DNA of 64,000 nucleotides from an uncultured Bacteroidales bacterium (lineage in GTDB: Bacteria > Bacteroidota > Bacteroidia > Bacteroidales > UBA932), in contig CAKUVA010000002.1 of NCBI GenBank assembly GCA_934693135.1, forward strand, positions 1-64,000. Reading direction: 5' to 3'. The notes beneath the pieces were generated by a model. That model searched no databases. It had not been told where the DNA came from and was given only the letters and a program-made list of their open reading frames with translations. Each line of letters starts with the position of its first letter. The stretch's first letter is position 1. Positions 55,994 to 62,621 of the stretch are shown one piece after another. Made by a program: the position numbers and the translations under genes.

Positions 55994-57187
55994 ATGGCAG
56001 AGAAAAGAGATTATTACGAAGTTCTTGGTGTAGATAAGAGCGCAAGTTCGGATGACATAAAGTCAGCCTTCAAGAAGATGGCACTTAAGTGGCATCCTGA
56101 CAGATGGGTGAATGGCACTGATGAAGAAAAAAAGGTTGCAGAGGAGAAGTTTAAAGAGGCGTCAGAAGCTTATGAGGTTCTAAGTGATCCAGACAAGAGA
56201 GCTAAATATGATAAGTTCGGTCAAGCTGGATTAGGAGGAAACCCTGGTCCGGATTTCAGTGGTGGCTTCGGTAACTTGAATGACATATTGAATGATTTGT
56301 TCGGTGGCGGTGGCTTTGGCGGTTTCTCTGGTTTTGGAGGCTTTGGTGGCTTCGGAGGTGGACAGAGAGGTGGTCAGTCGCAGCAGCGTGTGATGCGCGG
56401 TCGTGACATAAGAACACGTGTAAGACTTACTTTGGAAGAGATTGCAACAGGCGTTGAAAAAGAAGTTACTATTGAACGTAATGAGCAATGTCCTACTTGT
56501 GGAGGCAAAGGTGCTGTCAATGCTGCTGATGTGAAAACTTGTCCTGTATGTCATGGTACTGGACAAGAGCAGCGTGTGTCTAACAGTATTTTTGGGCAGA
56601 CAATAACTTATACAACATGTTCAAGATGTGGTGGTGAGGGCAAGATTGTTAGCAATCCTTGCCATAATTGTGGCGGTACAGGTCTGATTCGTAAGAGAGT
56701 TACAGTAAAAGTCAAGATTCCTGCGGGTGTTGAGAATGGGATGCAACTTACACTGAAAGGTGAGGGACATGCAGCAAAAGCAGGAGGTGTTAACGGAGAT
56801 TTGCTCGTGGTTATAGAAGAGATCCCTCATGCATCTCTTAAGAGAGGGGGTATGAATCTGTTCTATACTAAGATAATACCTGTTACGGATGCTATACTTG
56901 GAACTGAGACTTCTGTCCCATGTCTTGATGGTAATTATAAGATAAAGGTAGAACCTGGCACGCAATCTGGAACGATTGTTAGACTTAGGGGAAGGGGATT
57001 GCCTGCAGTCAAAGGTTATGGCTCTGGTATGGGAGATATGTATGTCAAATATCTTGTATGGATACCTAAGAAACTGAAGAGTAGCGAGAAACAAGTATTA
57101 GAGTCTATGCGTTCAAGTGATACGTTCACTCCGGTTCTCAGCAGAGAGGATAAGAACCTTTTTGATAAGTTGAAAGAAAATTTCTAA
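55994..57187 (+). CDS. dnaJ: DnaJ co-chaperone
   Basis: Stimulates the DnaK ATPase and delivers unfolded clients. The J domain is at 1-75 with HPD at 34-36, followed by a Gly/Phe-rich stretch (about 82-128). Two zinc centres are formed by Cys166/169, Cys183/186, Cys209/212 and Cys223/226 (CxxCxGxG type). The C-terminal client-binding barrels follow. At 397 aa it is a complete type I DnaJ. GGAGGAGG upstream of the ATG gives it an unusually good ribosome-binding site for this genome. It is co-transcribed with grpE. Confidence 0.98.
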   Translation: MAEKRDYYEVLGVDKSASSDDIKSAFKKMALKWHPDRWVNGTDEEKKVAEEKFKEASEAYEVLSDPDKRAKYDKFGQAGLGGNPGPDFSGGFGNLNDILNDLFGGGGFGGFSGFGGFGGFGGGQRGGQSQQRVMRGRDIRTRVRLTLEEIATGVEKEVTIERNEQCPTCGGKGAVNAADVKTCPVCHGTGQEQRVSNSIFGQTITYTTCSRCGGEGKIVSNPCHNCGGTGLIRKRVTVKVKIPAGVENGMQLTLKGEGHAAKAGGVNGDLLVVIEEIPHASLKRGGMNLFYTKIIPVTDAILGTETSVPCLDGNYKIKVEPGTQSGTIVRLRGRGLPAVKGYGSGMGDMYVKYLVWIPKKLKSSEKQVLESMRSSDTFTPVLSREDKNLFDKLKENF

Positions 57188-57204
57188 AAAAAATCGAAAA
57201 GGTA

Positions 57205-57234
57205 TTGCGGTTTCAAAAAATGTTTGTACATTTG
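57205..57234 (+). promoter_or_regulatory. Promoter of rplS and tRNA-Arg
   Basis: TTG (57205-57207), exactly 19 bp, TACATTTG (57227-57234). It lies 75 bp before the rplS ATG, leaving a leader of about 65 nt with ACGTT/AACGT complementarity and a repeated TTAAAAGT. That leader could serve feedback control, but it matches no known ribosomal-protein leader that I recognise. Confidence 0.75.
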
Positions 57235-57308
57235 CAATCCCATTAACAAAGCAACCTCTTACGTTCGTTGGGTTTAAAAGTAACGTTGCGCTTAAAAGTG
57301 ATTTAAAA

Positions 57309-57701
57309 ATGGATTTGATTAAAGTTGTAGAGCAGGCTTTTGAAAACGAGAAAGTTGCTGCATATCCTAAATTCAAAGCTGGTGACACTATTACTGTTAC
57401 CTATAGAATTAAAGAGGGTGATAAAGAGAGACTCCAGAAGTTTAGAGGCGTTGTTATTCAGATAAGCGGTGCATGTCCGTTTACAAGAACTTTTACAGTT
57501 CGTAAGATTTCGAGCGGTGTAGGTGTTGAGAGAATTTTCCCATTCCAGTCACCTTTCATTGACTCAATCGAGCTTAACAAGGTTGGTCACGTACGTAGAG
57601 CAAGAATTTTCTACCTCAGAGGTCTTTCTGGTAAGAAGGCAAGAATTAAGGAAAAGAAGCTTGTGTTCTTGAAAGAAGAGAATGCTTCAGAAGCAAAATA
57701 A
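57309..57701 (+). CDS. rplS: 50S ribosomal protein L19
   Basis: Component of the large ribosomal subunit at the 30S-50S interface. Typical segments are FKAGDTITVTYRIKEGDKER, FRGVVIQISGA, FTVRKISSGVGVERIFPFQSPFIDSIE and RARIFYLRGLSGKKARIKEK. At 130 aa it has a short extra C-terminal tail. It is cotranscribed with tRNA-Arg 25 bp downstream and ended by the hairpin at 57802. Confidence 0.98.
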   Translation: MDLIKVVEQAFENEKVAAYPKFKAGDTITVTYRIKEGDKERLQKFRGVVIQISGACPFTRTFTVRKISSGVGVERIFPFQSPFIDSIELNKVGHVRRARIFYLRGLSGKKARIKEKKLVFLKEENASEAK

Positions 57702-57726
57702 ATTTACAGGACGTTTGTCCTGAATT

Positions 57727-57800
57727 GGTCCCATAGCTCAACTGAATAGAGCATTTGACTACGGATCAAAAGGTTATAGGTTTGAATCCTATTGGGATCA
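57727..57800 (+). tRNA. tRNA-Arg (ACG)
   Basis: Complete 74-nt cloverleaf. Acceptor GGTCCCA/TGGGATC with one G-T pair and discriminator A, D arm AGCTCAACTGAATAGAGC, anticodon stem TTTGA/TCAAA around loop CTACGGA (anticodon ACG, read as ICG after deamination), T arm TATAGGTTTGAATCCTAT. CCA is not encoded. It has no promoter of its own and is expected to be processed from the rplS transcript. Confidence 0.96.
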
Positions 57801-57801
57801 C

Positions 57802-57831
57802 AAAATCCGCTGAGAGATCAGCGGATTTTTT
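57802..57831 (+). terminator. Intrinsic terminator after tRNA-Arg
   Basis: Perfect 10-bp stem AATCCGCTGA (57804-57813) / TCAGCGGATT (57818-57827) with loop GAGA and a T run, beginning 2 bp after the tRNA. Confidence 0.9.
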
Positions 57832-57867
57832 GTTATTATGCTTGGCGTGAGCCTTGTCTGATTATCC

Positions 57868-58284
57868 ATGTTGGCATTAGCCTTTGGTTGCAAAAAGAAT
57901 GATATTATAGATGGCGGATATTCTTTTAGAGAGATCTACCTGCTTCAAGAAGACATGCTTGTGGACGCGCAAGATCATGTGGAGGCCTGCGGAAACGAAG
58001 GTGGAACCATAAAACTTGAATATGTGAGCTTTTGGATTGACCATATAGAAACTCGCAAGGAGAGTGATGGAATTACAATATCATATTCACCTTCCAATTC
58101 CACTCCCACTGAAGATGCTTTTTATGAAAAGGTCAACGAATGGGATAATCGGTATAAGCAAACGGTAATCATATCAATATCTCCAAATCATAGCACAAAA
58201 AGCCGAAAAGCCATTTTCAGGGTAATCACCCGCGGAGGGAACGGACATGCAGCGGATCTGACTGTCAAGCAAAAAGGTGATTAG
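57868..58284 (+). CDS. Small BACON-like lipoprotein with defective signal peptide
   Basis: A 138-aa beta-rich protein whose pattern (GGTIKLEYVSFWIDHIE at mid-length and FRVITRGGNGHAADLTVKQKG at the end) resembles a single Ig-like BACON-type domain. The first eight residues, MLALAFGC, look like the end of a lipoprotein signal peptide but lack the charged N-region. In the same frame a TGA stands at 57859, nine bases before this ATG, and an in-frame ATG occurs upstream of it at 57838. The signal peptide therefore appears cut by a stop codon or truncated. It lies just after tRNA-Arg and its terminator. It may be a decaying gene. Confidence 0.5.
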   Translation: MLALAFGCKKNDIIDGGYSFREIYLLQEDMLVDAQDHVEACGNEGGTIKLEYVSFWIDHIETRKESDGITISYSPSNSTPTEDAFYEKVNEWDNRYKQTVIISISPNHSTKSRKAIFRVITRGGNGHAADLTVKQKGD

Positions 58285-58368
58285 ATAATGAAGTTGACTA
58301 AAAAAGCATTAGTAAAGCACCTTATGAGCGATGTCTAATGGGGCAATTCCAGAGAGAGACATGAAATT

Positions 58369-59361
58369 TCATCTCAGAGTTGAGTCTCCAGGTTCAAGAG
58401 ATGGTTCAAGATAAATGTCTTGTGCTGGTAGATTATTCTGAATCATGTCTGTTAACATGCTAAATGAATCTTCAGCGGTGGCTCTTGTGTCTTGGATAAG
58501 TTGTGTTATAGATGGTGTTACCATCCTATAGGTATCACCTCCATCAAAGCCTACGATTCCGAGGTCTTCTGGAATATGCAGTCCGAGTCGTTTGGCAGAA
58601 CTGCAGATATGGAGTGCGAGATAACCACGTGGTATGAAGATGGCATCAGTGCCTCGTCCTATGGAATCTTTCAATGCTTTGTCAAGTTCTTCCGGCTTCT
58701 TTTCGTCGACATATACGACTCTTGCAACATCTCCGAGTCCGAGTTCACTCATTCTTGACAAATAGCTTTGTTCACGTATTTTAAGAGTTGACAATGATAT
58801 CCCATTTGAAAACATTTCGATATGTTTGAATCCTTTTTTGAGGAGATGGTCTATGCCCATTCTAATGGCTTTTTCATTGTCAAGCATAACCTTTCCTGCT
58901 CCTTCTATATTTATTTCACGGTTCATTAGGACTACTTTTATTCCGCACGACATTGCTTTTCGGATTTCATTTTCACAACCATCGCAAGCACTTATCAAGA
59001 TACCGCTTATACCGTCCGCTCTAAAAGTATCAATAAGTTTGCCTATTTTATCAATCCTGTCATCTGAGCTCCCGAACAATACAGTATATCCATTGTTGTA
59101 TGCTATGTTCTCTATGTTTCTGGAAATCACTGAAAAATAATGATTTGACAAATCGGGTGTAATGACCCCGATTGTTTTTTTATAGCCAGATCTAAGTGCT
59201 GAAGCTGTCTTATTTGGCGTGTAGTTGAGTTTTTTTACCACGTTCATTATAGCTTCAGCTGTTTTCGGATTTACACCCGTTTTGCCGTTCAGTGTCATTG
59301 ACACTAGTCCAACGGATACTCCAGCCTCACGGGCAATATCCTTTATAGTTATTTTTTCCAT
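58369..59361 (-). CDS. LacI-family transcriptional regulator
   Basis: A 330-aa repressor-type protein. The helix-turn-helix spans residues 4-25 (TIKDIAREAGVSVGLVSMTL), followed by the hinge (NYTPNKTASALRSG) and a periplasmic-binding-protein-like sugar domain (about 62-325) with TIGVITPDLSNHYFS and EDLGIVGFDGGDTYRMV. It is divergent from the FAD oxidoreductase operon, and two operators of the LacI type lie between them, so it most likely represses that operon and perhaps itself. Confidence 0.95.
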   Translation of the reverse strand: MEKITIKDIAREAGVSVGLVSMTLNGKTGVNPKTAEAIMNVVKKLNYTPNKTASALRSGYKKTIGVITPDLSNHYFSVISRNIENIAYNNGYTVLFGSSDDRIDKIGKLIDTFRADGISGILISACDGCENEIRKAMSCGIKVVLMNREINIEGAGKVMLDNEKAIRMGIDHLLKKGFKHIEMFSNGISLSTLKIREQSYLSRMSELGLGDVARVVYVDEKKPEELDKALKDSIGRGTDAIFIPRGYLALHICSSAKRLGLHIPEDLGIVGFDGGDTYRMVTPSITQLIQDTRATAEDSFSMLTDMIQNNLPAQDIYLEPSLEPGDSTLR

Positions 59362-59419
59362 CTTTTCTCTGTGTTTCTGACAGACTTTTTACAAATTTAT
59401 CAATATTTCGTGAAAAAAA

Positions 59420-59433
59420 TTGAACCGATTCAA
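59420..59433. promoter_or_regulatory. LacI-type operator 1
   Basis: TTGAACCGATTCAA: inverted TTGAA/TTCAA arms around a central CG pair, the usual form of LacI/GalR-family sites. It overlaps the -33 of the oxidoreductase promoter. Confidence 0.8.
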
Positions 59434-59452
59434 AAAAATCTTTTTAACTTTG
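59420..59452 (+). promoter_or_regulatory. Promoter of the FAD oxidoreductase-symporter operon
   Basis: TTG (59420-59422), a 22-bp gap, TAACTTTG (59445-59452). The -7 is ideal and the spacing slightly long. The -33 is part of operator 1, and transcription would begin at about the left edge of operator 2, so both sites fit direct repression. Confidence 0.6.
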
Positions 59453-59460
59453 CATTGTGT

Positions 59461-59474
59461 TTGAAACGATTCAA
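59461..59474. promoter_or_regulatory. LacI-type operator 2
   Basis: TTGAAACGATTCAA, identical to operator 1 at 13 of 14 positions. The centres are 41 bp apart, about four helical turns, so two dimers would lie on one face of the DNA. Confidence 0.8.
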
Positions 59475-59494
59475 AATTTAAGAACCACACTGAA

Positions 59495-60808
59495 ATGGAG
59501 TCTAATAGAAATATAACTATCACAAAAACAGCTAATTATGCTGGAAAATATGATGTCGTCGTCTGTGGCGGAGGCCCTGCCGGATTTATAGCAGCTATTG
59601 CTGCATCGAGAGAGGGAGCGAAAACAGCTATCGTAGAACAATATGGCTTTTTCGGAGGTATGGCTACCGCTGGCTTTGTTAATCCGATTAGCGTGTTCTC
59701 TTATAATGGTGCCCTTGTTACAGGTGGTATTCCATGGGAATTCGTGAATAGGCTCCAAGAAGCTGGAGGCGCTGAAATAGAAAGTCCGCTTGCGAATATT
59801 GCCTTTGAGCCAGAGCATTATAAGCTTATAGCTCAGCGAATGGTTCTTGAAGCCGGTGTGGACATTTATATGCATTCGTATATCACAGGATGTGTAAAAG
59901 ATGGAAATCGGATAAAGTATGTCATCATTGACAATAAGAATGGGACAGAAGCTCTTGAGGGTAAGGTTTTCGTTGACTGTACCGGAGACGGAGATCTTGC
60001 TGCGATGGCAGGAGTTCCGATGCAGGCGCAGGACGGACCTTTACAGCCTTTGTCATCATATTTCATACTTGGTGGAGTGGATACGTCAACTCCGATGATG
60101 AAGGAGGCTGTGCATCATAACAGGCAAGGTGTCAATTGCCATTGCCTTCCTGTTCGCGAGAAGTTGCTAGCGCTTCAAGATAAGCTGAATATTCCTGAGT
60201 TTGGAGGTCCGTGGTTCTGTCTTACGAAACAGCCAGGTGTTGTTACAGTTAATATGACAAGAACTGGCGGAAATGCGTGCGATAATCGTGAATTTTCTCA
60301 TGCTGAGTGCCGACTTAGGGAAGATGCATTCAGAATGGCAGAGATTCTTAAAGAGAATGTTGAAGAGTTTAAGAATAGTTGGTTAATATCTGTTTCCTTA
60401 CAAGCCGGTGTTCGCGAGACAAGACGGATAAAAGGCATGCATATAATTACAGGTGATGAGTATCTTAATTCATTTAAATATCCTGATAGCATCTCCAGAT
60501 GTGCCCATCCTATTGATATTCATGTTGCTAAGGGTGCTACTCAGAACATTACATTCCTCAAGAAGCCAGCTTTCGTGCCTTATCGCGCTTTGATAGCTCC
60601 AGATTTTCCAGACCTCATAGTGGCGGGGCGTTGCATAAGTGCCGGTAAAACGGCGTTTGCGTCCATCCGTGTCCAGTCAAGTTGTATGGATATGGGGCAG
60701 GCTGCCGGAGTGGCTGCCGCTCAGAGCGCTCGTTCTGGAAAGGATGTTCAGGATATTGATGTCAATGTTCTTGTAAATCGTCTCCGTGAGATAGGTGCGC
60801 AGATATAA
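59495..60808 (+). CDS. FAD-dependent oxidoreductase
   Basis: A 437-aa flavoenzyme of the FAD_oxidored type (Pfam family recalled). The dinucleotide motif VVCGGGPAGFIAAIAA (GGGPAG at 25-30) is followed by VEQYGFFGGMATAGFV and VDCTGDGDLAAMAGVP. The C-terminal GRCISAGKTAFASIRVQSSCM and MGQAAGVAAA are also typical. No signal peptide is visible, so it is cytoplasmic. The reaction is not defined; homologues occur in sugar and polyol catabolic operons. It is the first gene of the LacI-controlled operon and is followed 28 bp later by an SSS symporter. Confidence 0.9.
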   Translation: MESNRNITITKTANYAGKYDVVVCGGGPAGFIAAIAASREGAKTAIVEQYGFFGGMATAGFVNPISVFSYNGALVTGGIPWEFVNRLQEAGGAEIESPLANIAFEPEHYKLIAQRMVLEAGVDIYMHSYITGCVKDGNRIKYVIIDNKNGTEALEGKVFVDCTGDGDLAAMAGVPMQAQDGPLQPLSSYFILGGVDTSTPMMKEAVHHNRQGVNCHCLPVREKLLALQDKLNIPEFGGPWFCLTKQPGVVTVNMTRTGGNACDNREFSHAECRLREDAFRMAEILKENVEEFKNSWLISVSLQAGVRETRRIKGMHIITGDEYLNSFKYPDSISRCAHPIDIHVAKGATQNITFLKKPAFVPYRALIAPDFPDLIVAGRCISAGKTAFASIRVQSSCMDMGQAAGVAAAQSARSGKDVQDIDVNVLVNRLREIGAQI

Positions 60809-60836
60809 TTGTACGAGGTGAAAAAATAACTACATA

Positions 60837-62618
60837 ATGGAAACACTAGACTATCTTGTAATATTGTTTTACTTTCTTGGCCTTATTGCCGTGAGTGTAA
60901 TAATGTCGAGGAAGATTAAGAGTTCGGAGGATATGTTCATCGCGGGAAGAAATTCTTCTTGGTGGTTGTCCGGAATTTCATCATATATGACTATATTCTC
61001 TGCCAGTACGTTCGTGGTATGGGGCGGCGTTGCCTACAAGTCGGGACTCGTGGCTGTGGTAGTAGCTATCTGCTTGGGAATAGCTTCTTTAATAGTGGGA
61101 AAGTGGATATCTGGAAAATGGAGAAGCCTACGAATCAAATCTCCTGGGGAATTCTTGACAATCAGATTTGGGCATAGTTCAGTTAGCTTCTATACGATAG
61201 CCGGAATCGTTGCAAGGGCTGTGCATACAGCTGTTGCGCTTTATGCCGTAGCTGTAGTCATGTGTGCATTGATAAAAGTTCCTGAGGGTAGCATATTCGC
61301 GTCTACTGGATTTCCAGGGGATACAGCAGCAGGCTATCTTAGTATTTGGTGGGCTCTTTTAATACTGGGGTCGATAGCATTGGTATACACAGTAGTTGGT
61401 GGATTTCTTGCAGTGCTCATGACCGATGTTATACAGTTCGGCGTACTTATTTCCGTAGTTGTGTTCATGATTCCTCTGTCGTTTCATGCAGTCGGAGGTG
61501 TTGGCGCATTCATTGATGGTGCATATCGAATACCGGGATTTTTTTCTGGAACATCAGAGACATATACATGGATATGGCTGTTGCTTTGGGTGTTTCTAAA
61601 TGTAGCTATGATTGGAGGTGACTGGCCTTTTGTTCAGCGTTATATCAGTGTGCCTACACGAAAAGATGCCAGAAAGAGTACATATTTGATAGGAATATTA
61701 TATTTTCTCACACCGCTTATATGGTATTTGCCGACCATGATATGTCGTGTCATGGAACCTGGATTGGCACTCGATGCAGATGCTGCGACTATGACATATA
61801 ATGGCGAGCATGCCTATGTAAACATGAGCAAGATGGTGCTTATGGGTGGAATGTTGGGAATGATGCTTGCTGCGATGCTGTCAGCAACCTTGAGTAATGT
61901 TTCAGGTATTCTCAATGTCTATGCCAATGTATATACTTATGATATTTGGAAACATAATGAAAAGAATCGCAATGCCGACGAAAAGAAACTCATCAAGGTT
62001 GGCAGGACGTTTACCGTCGTCTTTGGATTGATAATAATAGTCCTTTCGATGCTTATACCTTTTGCCGGAGGTGCAGAGAAAGTGGTTGTGATGCTTCTTA
62101 CCATGATAATGTGCCCTCTTTATATCCCTGCAATTTGGGGCTTATTCTCCAAGAGGCTTACCGGCAGACAACTTATCTGGGCGATGCTTCTTACATGGGC
62201 TATAGGAATTACAGCCAAGCTGACAGTTCCGTCTTCTGTATTGAGTCAGAGTATGATAGAGTCTATTTCAGGTTGTGTCATACCTGTTTTGATTCTTGCT
62301 GTTATGGAAATATGGTCGAGGTCCAAGTGCTTTGAGGATCCTGGGTATGCGGTGATGTCTGCATATACTGATCCTGATGCTGATCGTGAACCTGACGCTA
62401 TGATGAAGAAGAGTGTCAAGAGCTATTCGTTCATGGCCATCACATGCTTCTGTATTACACTGGGTGTAATTGCATTTCTTCTTTTGGGGTTGATTCTGAC
62501 TGGAGATCCGAAGACATTGGCGGTGAAAAATATAGTTTGGTCATTTATAGGGGCAATAGCCATATTGATAGTGTCTTACGTTATTTACCGAATCGTGGAT
62601 TACAGAAAAGAAATTTGA
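60837..62618 (+). CDS. Sodium:solute symporter (SSS family)
   Basis: Na+-coupled transporter of a small solute, 593 aa with about 13-14 predicted helices. SSS hallmarks are SSEDMFIAGRNSSWWLSG near the start, YTVVGGFLAVLMTDVIQFGVL in the middle and LAAMLSATLSNVSGILNVYANV. Sugars, polyols, sialic acid and carboxylates are all possible cargo for this family. A hydrophilic region after about residue 500 and a final helix extend the C-terminus. Its neighbours, an oxidoreductase and a histidine phosphatase, suggest a polyol or sugar cargo (inference). Confidence 0.92.
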   Translation: METLDYLVILFYFLGLIAVSVIMSRKIKSSEDMFIAGRNSSWWLSGISSYMTIFSASTFVVWGGVAYKSGLVAVVVAICLGIASLIVGKWISGKWRSLRIKSPGEFLTIRFGHSSVSFYTIAGIVARAVHTAVALYAVAVVMCALIKVPEGSIFASTGFPGDTAAGYLSIWWALLILGSIALVYTVVGGFLAVLMTDVIQFGVLISVVVFMIPLSFHAVGGVGAFIDGAYRIPGFFSGTSETYTWIWLLLWVFLNVAMIGGDWPFVQRYISVPTRKDARKSTYLIGILYFLTPLIWYLPTMICRVMEPGLALDADAATMTYNGEHAYVNMSKMVLMGGMLGMMLAAMLSATLSNVSGILNVYANVYTYDIWKHNEKNRNADEKKLIKVGRTFTVVFGLIIIVLSMLIPFAGGAEKVVVMLLTMIMCPLYIPAIWGLFSKRLTGRQLIWAMLLTWAIGITAKLTVPSSVLSQSMIESISGCVIPVLILAVMEIWSRSKCFEDPGYAVMSAYTDPDADREPDAMMKKSVKSYSFMAITCFCITLGVIAFLLLGLILTGDPKTLAVKNIVWSFIGAIAILIVSYVIYRIVDYRKEI

Positions 62619-62621
62619 TAA

